From Sphingobacterium sp. JB170 (GTDB lineage: Bacteria > Bacteroidota > Bacteroidia > Sphingobacteriales > Sphingobacteriaceae): a DNA stretch of 64,000 bases. The stretch spans positions 115,880-179,879 of the forward strand of contig NZ_FUKU01000014.1 in NCBI RefSeq assembly GCF_900163865.1. The letters run 5' to 3'. Position numbers and translations under genes: made by a program. Numbering within the stretch: the stretch's first letter is position 1; each line of letters begins with the position of its first letter. Under the pieces are notes generated by a model that ran no database searches, was not told the origin of the DNA, and saw only the letters and a program-made list of their open reading frames with translations. Below are positions 56,243-63,842 of this stretch, in pieces.

Positions 56243-57625
56243 TCAGATTTCTATTCCTCTCAAATTCCGATAAAGTTTCAATGCAAATAGATCAGTCATT
56301 CCGGATATGAAATCTATTATATGCATCACCTTACTATAATCAGAAGCTTCTTCATCAAAATAAAATTGAAAGGGGAGCAGCTCTAAGACTTTCTTATGTT
56401 CTTTTTCTCGTTCTTTTTTGGGTGCGAGCGCGGCGGTAACAAAATCCTCCACTAAACCAGCCATAATACGAAATCCTGCGAGTTCAAGTTTAACTACGCC
56501 CTTATAGTTGTAAATTTTTTCAACTGAAACTTCGTTTATTTTTTCTAGACTTTGTTTCACTTCTTCGATATCTTCGATTAAAGTATTATCATACTCTCCA
56601 GCCAGTATCTTGGACGAATTTTCGATAAATACCTCCGCACATTTTAATGTCAAGGTATTGATTGCTTTTGCACGTAGGTATGACACAGCCTCGTTTCGGT
56701 CATGCTGCAATTCTTTCAATTGATCAGATACCCATGAACATTCCTCTTTTGGGTTCGTAAGGACTATTGGCAAAAGGAGATCTTCCACTTCTTGATAGGA
56801 CACAATACCTAACCTATGAGCATCTTCTAGGTCAATGATATTATAACAAATATCGTCGGCAGCTTCTACAAGATATACAAATGGATGTCGTTTATATCGA
56901 ATAAAATCCCTTTCACCATCATCATTTATCATATTTAATTCTTTCGCAACTTCTAAAAAGACATCCTGGTCTATTTGAAAATATCCATATTTTTTAAGGT
57001 GTTTTCTGCCATTTTTTCCTTCGGAAGACGATGAGCTACATGGATATTTTAAGATTGATCCTAAAGTGCTATAAGTAAGCCTAAACCCTCCCTTGGCCTT
57101 CCCATTTTGCTGCATAGTGAGGATTCGTAATGCATTTGCGTTTCCCTCGAAGCAAATGAGATCTTTCCATTCTTCTTCAGAGAACCTGTTTCGGAACTCA
57201 TCGTCATTTGATTTCTTCTTAAAATATTTTGATATTGCTTCCTCACCAGAATGCCCAAACGCTGGATTTCCTAAATCATGCGCTAAACAAGCCGCAGAGA
57301 TTACGTTTTTTAGGTTATTTCGATAAAATTTTCTAGCGGTCTCATCACTATTTATCTCCTTTATTTCTGAAATATGTTTGCCTATAATTTTTCCTAGGGA
57401 GCGACCTACACTAGCAACCTCTAATGAATGAGTGAGTCTATTATGTACAAACACCTCTTCTGGAAGAGGGAATACTTGTGTTTTGTTTTGCAGTCTTCGA
57501 AATGGGCTTGAGAATATGATGCGATCCCAATCTCGTTCGTATTCAGTTCTTACACCTTTTTCCGTGTTTTTCATCCCGAAGCGATTTGAAGAAAAACAGT
57601 TCATCCAAGTCATTTTGTTTGCCAT
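56243..57625 (-). CDS. dGTPase-type HD-domain triphosphohydrolase
   Basis: 460 residues. HD-superfamily metal site: VHNRLTHSLEVASVG (His), CLAHDLGNPAFGHSGEEA (His-Asp) and YLVEAADDICYNIIDLEDA (Asp). The opening YERDWDRIIFSSPFRRLQNKTQVF is the dGTPase signature. Known members hydrolyse dGTP (or other dNTPs) to the nucleoside and triphosphate; some deplete dNTPs to stop phage replication. It is the fourth gene of a compact operon, 19 bp after the QueC-like gene. Housekeeping dNTP control is possible, but context favours a defence role. Confidence 0.88.
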   Translation of the reverse strand: MANKMTWMNCFSSNRFGMKNTEKGVRTEYERDWDRIIFSSPFRRLQNKTQVFPLPEEVFVHNRLTHSLEVASVGRSLGKIIGKHISEIKEINSDETARKFYRNNLKNVISAACLAHDLGNPAFGHSGEEAISKYFKKKSNDDEFRNRFSEEEWKDLICFEGNANALRILTMQQNGKAKGGFRLTYSTLGSILKYPCSSSSSEGKNGRKHLKKYGYFQIDQDVFLEVAKELNMINDDGERDFIRYKRHPFVYLVEAADDICYNIIDLEDAHRLGIVSYQEVEDLLLPIVLTNPKEECSWVSDQLKELQHDRNEAVSYLRAKAINTLTLKCAEVFIENSSKILAGEYDNTLIEDIEEVKQSLEKINEVSVEKIYNYKGVVKLELAGFRIMAGLVEDFVTAALAPKKEREKEHKKVLELLPFQFYFDEEASDYSKVMHIIDFISGMTDLFALKLYRNLRGIEI

Positions 57626-57644
57626 GTATTATTGTATACTAAAA

Positions 57645-58241
57645 TTATATATTCAATTCATAACGAACTCTTAAATTTTTCTTACATCCGCTACATTTAC
57701 CACAAGCGATGTTTGAAGTGTGACAGGAATGAGCCAATGATAAAAGCTCAACCGGTACTTTATACATCTTTGCAAGTTCATGCGTGTAGTAACCAATAGA
57801 TTCGCAGCAAACTTTTATTGAACCCTCTTGGTAAGAAGTTAAGTCATTAATAAGCTTATAAAATGCCTCCGTTCCATCTTTATGAAAACTATCTGATTTA
57901 ACTAAAGCAAGGTGTAGTTCGGTTATGTCGTCTTTTATTCCCTGCATCAACGCCAAGGTAATCAATAATTGATTCCGGTAAGGCCACCACTCAGGGGAAG
58001 GGGCTAATTCATGATTAATGTTGTTAGCTAAGCTTCCTGAACCAAGACTACGGCAATCCACTTCGATAATTTTGTGTTCTATTTTAAGAAACTCACAAAC
58101 ATGCTTAGATACGTAGATCTCCCTTTCAGCCACGTTCTGTCCGTAATTAATTGTATAAGCAATTTCGGGCTTGATCCCAAAGCTCAGACAAATACTGTCC
58201 ATACCACCAGAAAGCAAAATAGCTTTTTTTATAGGTTCCAT
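57645..58241 (-). CDS. QueC-like 7-cyano-7-deazaguanine synthase paralogue
   Basis: 198 residues, slightly shorter than housekeeping QueC. The PP-loop ATPase motif LLSGGMDSICLSF is at the N-terminus, and a four-Cys zinc site C-x6-C-x2-C-x2-C (CHTSNIACGKCSGC) near the C-terminus. Cellular QueC makes preQ0 for queuosine. No queD, queE or folE is nearby, so this copy is unlikely to be part of that pathway. QueC relatives are known in defence operons (Cap9 of type IV CBASS, QatC of Qat). It overlaps the upstream kinase-transferase gene by 13 bp. Confidence 0.85.
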   Translation of the reverse strand: MEPIKKAILLSGGMDSICLSFGIKPEIAYTINYGQNVAEREIYVSKHVCEFLKIEHKIIEVDCRSLGSGSLANNINHELAPSPEWWPYRNQLLITLALMQGIKDDITELHLALVKSDSFHKDGTEAFYKLINDLTSYQEGSIKVCCESIGYYTHELAKMYKVPVELLSLAHSCHTSNIACGKCSGCKKNLRVRYELNI

Positions 58242-59422
58242 ATCGCGTGATAAATTGCTGTAGTGAGGTTGTCGAATAAGGTGAGCTTTCCAGGCGATAG
58301 CATTAAGAGTTTATCATCGTTGCAGGTTCTATGGTATCCAATTATAGTCTTATTTGTAGCAAGTGCATACCCAGATTCTATCAAGGTTCCAGAATCAAGA
58401 TGGTCAAACATACAGAATACTAGATCAGCATCATCAAGACCTTTTAAATCTTTCAAAGCGACAGATTTGTCAATTCCCAACCCAACCTCGTGAAAAGGAG
58501 AGAAAATGTTGACTCCGAATGCCAAAAAGGCGTTCCGAATCTTCTCAACAAGAATAAGGTCCGCAAGGGTAAAAAAAGGAGCGGCGAGATAGATTTTTTT
58601 TAAGGATAAATCTCCTGGTATCGTTTCCTTGTATGGAGAAGTTAAGCCAAGTGAGTGAACATCAACATATGCCTGTAGATCACAGAAATATGCCGTCGAT
58701 AAAGAGGCATTTGATGCGCTAACATCAATCGGCAGACCCTTCACCATCCAATAGTAGGCAAAACTTGCTGTGAAAATATCTCCAGATCCTATTTTATGAA
58801 CTTGAGGAGTGATATATGATGGAATAACGTGTCGCTTTTTTCCGTCATAGAGCGTCGCACCATATGGGCCATTTTTTATGATAACCGCTGTTACCTCTTC
58901 TTTCTTAAAAAAATATTCCACTATTTTATCTATGTCATCGCTTTCTGCAATTGAGGAGGCTTCACTCATGTTGACTATATAAACAAGTTCTTCAGCAGTT
59001 CCAAACTCGGAGAACTTTCGAGGAGTAATCGCAGTTTGTGGATCATAAACAGCTCGCTTTGAATTAATTCTACAGTCAGACTCTAGAAGACCATAAGCTA
59101 CAACGTCATCGGCCTCAATGTTGATACCGCTAGTTTTTTTAATATTTGATAGTCCAGGAAATATACTAGGATTGTCCAGCGCAAAACTATATTTGAAAGC
59201 TATCAGCTCAGAGCTAGGAGTTAGTTCGAATGATAACGCATTATATGCGTTAACATTTTCATTTAAATATTTCTCGACCTCAGAGTTGCCGCTCGTGTGA
59301 AATTTTACGCTACAGTTGTTTTCCAATAAATATTTACAACACCTAAAACCCGAGCCAAATATCTCATGTGTAAGTGAATCGTCGTTTATTTCTCGATATG
59401 TGCCCCCGACTACAGTTATCAT
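58229..59422 (-). CDS. PfkB-type kinase fused to nucleoside 2-deoxyribosyltransferase
   Basis: 397 residues. The N-terminal ribokinase-like domain (about 1-270) opens ITVVGGTYREIN and has the catalytic GSGDIFTASFAYY (GxGD). The C-terminal domain (about 285-397) opens KKIYLAAPFFTLADLILVEKI, with DDADLVFCMFDHLDSGTLIESGYAL carrying the Glu of nucleoside 2-deoxyribosyltransferases. One polypeptide could thus phosphorylate a ribosyl compound and exchange or release nucleobases. The ATG at 59422 is chosen because it overlaps the upstream stop as ATGA; an ATG at 59446 is also open. Confidence 0.85.
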   Translation of the reverse strand: MITVVGGTYREINDDSLTHEIFGSGFRCCKYLLENNCSVKFHTSGNSEVEKYLNENVNAYNALSFELTPSSELIAFKYSFALDNPSIFPGLSNIKKTSGINIEADDVVAYGLLESDCRINSKRAVYDPQTAITPRKFSEFGTAEELVYIVNMSEASSIAESDDIDKIVEYFFKKEEVTAVIIKNGPYGATLYDGKKRHVIPSYITPQVHKIGSGDIFTASFAYYWMVKGLPIDVSASNASLSTAYFCDLQAYVDVHSLGLTSPYKETIPGDLSLKKIYLAAPFFTLADLILVEKIRNAFLAFGVNIFSPFHEVGLGIDKSVALKDLKGLDDADLVFCMFDHLDSGTLIESGYALATNKTIIGYHRTCNDDKLLMLSPGKLTLFDNLTTAIYHAIWNL

Positions 59423-59739
59423 GTGTGTCGAATAGTTACTGTGCATGTTAATGGCGTTAATTGGACTACTTCCGCTTCGTACGAGTTCCCCGCATCAATG
59501 CATGCTATTACATCTCCACTGTTGGTGTGGATTACTGAGCCTAGAAGTACTCCGTTTCCCTCTAGTACTACTAAGGTTCTTCGATCATTAACCTCTACTT
59601 CTAATATATCTCCTATAACAATATTAGGCAATAACGCTAAGTCGACAGATGATAATTTTGTTGTGATGGAGCTGCTAAGGCAATTGAAGGCTGCAGCTGG
59701 TGGTGGTTCGTATCCACCGAATCCTCCTGATCCACTCAT
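59419..59739 (-). CDS. Small protein with Gly-rich N-terminus, first gene of nucleotide operon
   Basis: 106 residues. It starts MSGSGGFGGYEPPP, then a Cys and a compact beta-rich domain (VIGDILEVEVNDRRTLVVLE, GVLLGSVIH, CIDAGNSYEAEVVQL, CTVTIRHT). It is translationally coupled (ATGA) to the PfkB/transferase gene. I have seen similar small proteins described only as hypothetical. The flexible Gly-rich start followed by a small fold would suit a carrier or modification substrate, which is speculation. The plus strand has an equally long frame, but only the minus frame fits the operon. Confidence 0.7.
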   Translation of the reverse strand: MSGSGGFGGYEPPPAAAFNCLSSSITTKLSSVDLALLPNIVIGDILEVEVNDRRTLVVLEGNGVLLGSVIHTNSGDVIACIDAGNSYEAEVVQLTPLTCTVTIRHT

Positions 59740-60062
59740 ATTTTAGTTAATTTATTAAGGTGATTATTTAGTTTATAAAAAGTTGTCGTTTTTGATTAGA
59801 TGACGATCATGTCTTCATCATACCTTCGATCCTTTTTATATTTTATAAATATAAAAAATGTTCTAGACAAAACAATATTAGTATAGAATTATAACTATTT
59901 ACTAACTTCACCGTATAAACCATATGATCATGAATTGCATTTGTCGTATACTTGTGAAAAATCGATAAATGTTACGTACCGTCTTTGGTCGATAAATAGT
60001 CTATGGCTGTAATCTATCAAGTGTCGTCCAATTTAAATATAAGACCAATCATTTCTTGTTCA
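59740..60062. other. 323-bp intergenic region upstream of the four-gene operon
   Basis: No gene is seen. It is strongly A/T-rich, with an imperfect hairpin TTTTTATAT/ATATAAAAA near 59833-59857. No TAnnTTTG box with correct spacing is found on the minus strand, so the operon promoter is not identified. Confidence 0.5.
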
Positions 60063-60926
60063 TTAGTGAATTCTGCTACAAGATATCCTCAAATCATCGT
60101 CTAGCTCTATATTATAGACTTTTACCCAAGATTTTTTTTCAGAGACATGTTGTAAAACCTTTTCTCTGTTTTCTGATGATATTCTGGTACCAAGATATAT
60201 AGCACTGTAACAACTTGCTGGTATTGGGAGAGGGTTTGGAACATTGTCGTGATTTGTGAATAAGCGACGTATTTCATCTTCATATGAATAATATTCACTT
60301 TTATACGCTAACCAACTGATCAGTTTGCCTTTATTATCATCGCCATTTAAAATTACGGGTTTTAAATTCTCAATGTACTTTACTCGAAGAAAGGAGGGAG
60401 CCTTCGGCGTGCTATTAAAATGCCTAATCAAACCATAACCATCATACTCAATACATACACCTTTATAACTGTCTGCGTAATGTGCCCACATTAATTCATT
60501 TAGATACTTTGTACTGAAGCAAGTAACTCTTACTTTCTCAATCATGGCTTTTTTTGTTGCTTCAAATGCCGATGAAAATAATTCTCCTTTTATGTGGTTC
60601 TGATTGTTGAGCTTTTGAATCTGTTCTAGACTATACTTCTTCTTATGTGCACTCTCCAATGAACGTTTTAAGATGTCTAATGCAAGTTCTTTAGAACATC
60701 TCAAAAGTTTGGTTGAACAATCTTTATTGTCGTTGAACTTTACGGGGGAATTAAAATAGATTTGACTATTGAAAAGATTATCTATCCCGTTATCCGCGTT
60801 GCTGTACTTATACAAGTATCGTTGCTCCCATAGAAAATCTAATCCTTCAAAAAGTAGGTTCTCACTCTCACTTGCAAATTGTCCTCGTAAGTAGTTTTGT
60901 TTTAAATTGTCGAAAAAGTCGGACAT
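60063..60926 (-). CDS. DUF2971 domain protein
   Basis: 287 residues. The family pattern is visible: QRYLYKYSNADNGIDNLFNSQIYFNSPVKFND near the start, then LNELMWAHYADSYKGVCIEYD and WLAYKSEYYSYEDEIR. DUF2971 proteins have no settled function but recur in defence islands. It stands alone between the four-gene operon and the abiH gene, same strand. Confidence 0.85.
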   Translation of the reverse strand: MSDFFDNLKQNYLRGQFASESENLLFEGLDFLWEQRYLYKYSNADNGIDNLFNSQIYFNSPVKFNDNKDCSTKLLRCSKELALDILKRSLESAHKKKYSLEQIQKLNNQNHIKGELFSSAFEATKKAMIEKVRVTCFSTKYLNELMWAHYADSYKGVCIEYDGYGLIRHFNSTPKAPSFLRVKYIENLKPVILNGDDNKGKLISWLAYKSEYYSYEDEIRRLFTNHDNVPNPLPIPASCYSAIYLGTRISSENREKVLQHVSEKKSWVKVYNIELDDDLRISCSRIH

Positions 60927-61015
60927 ATTTTATCTGATTTTTTACTATACTAAATGTTCAAAATAAATGCGTTAATACGTGATCCCTAGAGAACTCAATA
61001 TTAGGTTGATTTGCT

Positions 61016-62182
61016 TCAGATAGCAACCTCTAGTTTTTCATCCCCTTGAGCCTTGTACTGCGGAAGCACGTTCATGCTATTTTTTGGAAGCACTCTCTTC
61101 CTAAGTTTTTGTTTGTCGCGAAATTGCCTAGAAATATCCTCGCATATTTCATTGAAATTATCCGTTCCATCATCCCTCATCCTATAGAAGATATCTATCG
61201 AATTACAGTTTTCGTGTTCAAAAATCATATTTAGGAGTGTCCTGTCAGATCTGCCACATGAATGCCCTATAATTTGTACCTGATAGGTTTGTGATTCAAT
61301 AAAGCGAAGTAAATCATGATAGTTCTTTGTTCGCAAATACCACAACGATTTTACGTGTTTGAGAAATCCATCAACACTTTCCTTTTCCATTTCTTCGAAA
61401 TCATCGTCTAGTTCATCGCCGTACCCGAAAATCATAGGGTTATGTTCATCTGTGATTGACCCATGGATTTGGTTTATTGAGACGTTAGGAATGTCTACAT
61501 ATTGGGCCACGGTATTGGTATAATTAAAATTCAAGACATAGATGTCGGACGCATGATGATTGTACGGTGTACTTTTGTTAAAAGCTGTAAATAATAGGGA
61601 ATGATCAACAGGTTTCGTAATGATCTCTCGATAAGCATCGATATAAGTATCTTGCGGTAGATCTAATAAATATTGTTTCAGGTTCTCACGGAGATAGTTA
61701 AGCTGGGTGTTAAGTTCCTCGACTGCCTTTTGTTTATTGTACTGTCTACCTTTCTTACTTTCATGTAAAATAACTCTTAAGCAGTTGTAATATGTATCTT
61801 CTATATCAACCCAATCGCCACAACTGTTTAAAATGAGTTCCCCGCCAAATATTGAATCTGTTTTAATGCTTAGTGGTTGAGTCGTACTCTCACGTATGGT
61901 GCCATATGACGAACCGGGAAAACCTACATCGAAATGCTGTTTGATTTGGCAAGCTTTCATTATTTCGTAAATGTCCTTTTCAACATACGCATCAAAATCT
62001 TTAATAGTCCTATTGATTGAGCAGGAAAATAGCGGAAATTGCTTTCGCCTTTTCTTTCTCGGTTCTTCTGCATTCATCTCCCGAAATTCCTTTTTTACAA
62101 GCCAAACTATAAAATCTCTATAGCTAGTTGGTAATCCGTGGGAAAGATCAAACCCGTTACCGATGATAATTAGTTTCTTCAT
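61016..62182 (-). CDS. AbiH family abortive-infection protein
   Basis: 388 residues. AbiH signatures are IIIGNGFDLSHGLPTSYRDF at the start, YVLNFNYTNT and QIHGSITDEHNPMIFGYGDE in the middle, and VQIIGHSCGRSDRTLLNMIF near the end. Lactococcal AbiH blocks phage by abortive infection; the biochemical action is unknown. The SIR2-like GNGFD and GHS motifs suggest a nucleotide-binding Rossmann fold. Full length appears intact. Confidence 0.88.
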   Translation of the reverse strand: MKKLIIIGNGFDLSHGLPTSYRDFIVWLVKKEFREMNAEEPRKKRRKQFPLFSCSINRTIKDFDAYVEKDIYEIMKACQIKQHFDVGFPGSSYGTIRESTTQPLSIKTDSIFGGELILNSCGDWVDIEDTYYNCLRVILHESKKGRQYNKQKAVEELNTQLNYLRENLKQYLLDLPQDTYIDAYREIITKPVDHSLLFTAFNKSTPYNHHASDIYVLNFNYTNTVAQYVDIPNVSINQIHGSITDEHNPMIFGYGDELDDDFEEMEKESVDGFLKHVKSLWYLRTKNYHDLLRFIESQTYQVQIIGHSCGRSDRTLLNMIFEHENCNSIDIFYRMRDDGTDNFNEICEDISRQFRDKQKLRKRVLPKNSMNVLPQYKAQGDEKLEVAI

Positions 62183-62765
62183 AAAAGTTTATAATAAGTC
62201 AATTATAAGGATACGCGTTAACTCTCTACTTTACAATGTATACAATGTAGTAGGATAGACTCTTCGTGTTCTGTTGTAATGTAAAATACGTAGCCCTCTA
62301 TACTTTGTTAAATAACAGCAAAAATCAGTTTTCCACATTACGAAAGGCAGCTATTTCAGCTGCCTTTTCTTTGTTTCTATCACTTACATGATGTGCGGAA
62401 TGGGCTGTAGTCTAAGCGTCAGCACCATTTTTACAATGTCCTTTAAGAGACTAATTGCCTCCAGCAGGAGTTTCGTCATTAGCAACAAGTGTAAAATTTT
62501 TTGCGAAAACTTTTCCAAAATTTGGTTAAGTTTGACGTGTAATTTGATAAAGAGTACATTCATTTATCGTATAAAATTACCGTTAAAAAATATGAGAAAG
62601 CCTAATGTTACAGCATTGGGCCTTTTCTTTGTGTGGTGCTCCTTGACCGTGTTGTTACAAATATCAAACATTTAAATTCTGGACGGTAGTGATACTTTTT
62701 AACATCCTTGACAAATAGGAACTATAAACCGCGTTCTACGCATGTTTTTTGTGTAAGAGATTGAT
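62183..62765. other. 583-bp gap between AbiH gene and IS21 remnant
   Basis: No credible gene. Upstream of abiH there is a tandem 9-bp repeat TACAATGTA x2 (62232-62249). Two hairpins with T-rich 3' sides lie at 62343-62370 (AAAGGCAGCT/AGCTGCCTTT) and 62597-62626, each followed by CTTTG. They look like plus-strand terminators left from lost genes. Confidence 0.5.
62343..62370 (+). terminator. Orphan terminator
   Basis: Ten-bp perfect stem AAAGGCAGCT / AGCTGCCTTT, a 5-nt loop and T-rich end. There is no plus-strand gene upstream, so it probably belonged to a deleted gene. Confidence 0.6.
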
Positions 62766-63035
62766 TTATAGAGTTTGATGTGTATGTTGAAAACTCAAAA
62801 ATGCATTGTTCTGCTGAATTACAGAGATATACAGAGAATGGACATTTATAGCGTTGGATGATGCCGCCAGCTGGGAAGAGTGGTAACAGAATTGCGAATA
62901 GTCATAACCTTCCGGATAGCAGGCCCTGTACTCTTCCCACAGAAGTTTAAGTGTTACGCCGACCTTGTCCAGTTCTTCCTCAAAGTAACGGAGGCGCTCC
63001 TTTAGATATTCATAGCGAGATCGCCGGAATGCCAT
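62766..63035 (-). pseudogene. IS21-type transposase (IstA) fragment
   Basis: 89 residues. RYEYLKERLRYFEEELDKVG and VTLKLLWEEYRACYPEGYDY match an internal part of Bacteroidota IS21 transposases (about residues 90-140 of full IstA). After SQFCYH the frame drifts into non-homologous sequence. No helix-turn-helix N-terminus and no DDE core are present, so this is a remnant. Confidence 0.7.
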
Positions 63036-63111
63036 GTGATTATTGCTCCTAATCGAGCTTTACCTCCTTAAACAGCCACCGAAACTATGGGGTCAGCTTA
63101 CTCCGGTGTAT
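63024..63111 (-). repeat. IS21-like remnant, copy B
   Basis: The 88-bp partner of 56133-56220, upstream of and overlapping the IstA fragment start. The shared block includes the near-identical GCTTACTCCGGTGTA. Both copies face the same way. Confidence 0.7.
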
Positions 63112-63164
63112 ACATTAAAGCGGAATAGTGGGGTAGTATGGCGCGAAAGATGCACGAGCCTCAA

Positions 63165-63809
63165 TTAATCTAAATTTGTGTAGTTTACTCTGTCTTTATA
63201 GGGGTGACTATCAGATTCCCCAAGATAATATTTTTTTACGAGTGGGTGCATATAACCCCGCGGATAATCTTTCCATTCAATTATTCCATCTTCACTGATG
63301 TTTCCAGACTGTAAATATTCGTTTTCCGAATTAGTGTCTCTAAAATAACTGACTCCAAAAACAGCATGCTGTGGAATAACCTTCTTTTGATCAATTACAC
63401 ATTTCTCGAAGGCTATATTTATACCGGCGACATTTGTTGCTACACTTGGATAAACAATTCCTTTGAACCCTTGGTTGAAAAGGAATTTACTATATACGGC
63501 TGAAATCTTATACTGGTTGTCGTCATTTATTTTCTTTGAGAATTCATTGGCTAAGAATTGGTCAAATTCCAGTGCGCCTTTTATAAACTCAGTTTCTAGA
63601 TTTTTATAGCTTGAGATAAATTCTGCTCTGTCTTCGAGAACACTATTTGCATGTTTAAGCGTAGATCCAATATTCCCAACAGTTATATCTTCCGTTGCAA
63701 ACCAACTAGAGATAACAAAGTATAATCGTATGCATACGAACGATCTGTAGATAAAGTTGATTCTAAGGAAAAGGGTCTTTACTCCAAGATTGGGGAGCTT
63801 TAGGTACAA
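63165..63809 (-). pseudogene. RES-like toxin-family protein, C-terminal part
   Basis: The open frame is 214 residues, but the first about 40 look like junction sequence. The remaining part reads FLANEFSKKINDDNQYKISAVYSKF...GIVYPSVATNVAGINIAFE, which resembles the end of RES-domain proteins (NAD-consuming toxins of the Xre-RES type). The N-terminal NAD-site Arg region would lie upstream and is absent, apparently lost at the IS3 junction. The assignment is tentative; no antitoxin gene is seen. Confidence 0.45.
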
Positions 63810-63842
63810 GTTGATTTCTTAAAAAAGGTTTTGGGCAAATGA
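63804..63842 (+). pseudogene. IS3 OrfA tail
   Basis: Twelve codons, VQVDFLKKVLGK then TGA, the typical end of IS3-family OrfA. A stop codon lies directly upstream (63801-63803), so the rest of OrfA is gone. The A6G heptamer at 63821-63827 is the usual -1 frameshift site, and OrfB lies in the -1 frame. Confidence 0.65.

Noticed and set aside
58229..59446. Assignment of the QueC/transferase genes to queuosine synthesis or to type IV CBASS
   Set aside because: No queD, queE, folE or tgt for queuosine, and no CD-NTase, Cap10 or Cap11 for CBASS within the window.
59423..59746. 107-codon plus-strand frame fully opposite the small operon gene
   Set aside because: The minus-strand frame is coupled by ATGA to the next gene and has a sensible protein; the plus frame has neither context nor fold.
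36575..59950. Shared 14-mer GCATTTGTCGTATA at 36575 and 59937
   Set aside because: A 14-base match is expected by chance in 64 kb of A/T-rich DNA; the surroundings do not match.
62388..62675. 95-codon plus-strand frame upstream of abiH
   Set aside because: No recognisable domain, Cys/Phe-rich composition, spans an orphan hairpin and A/T-rich DNA; looks like chance.
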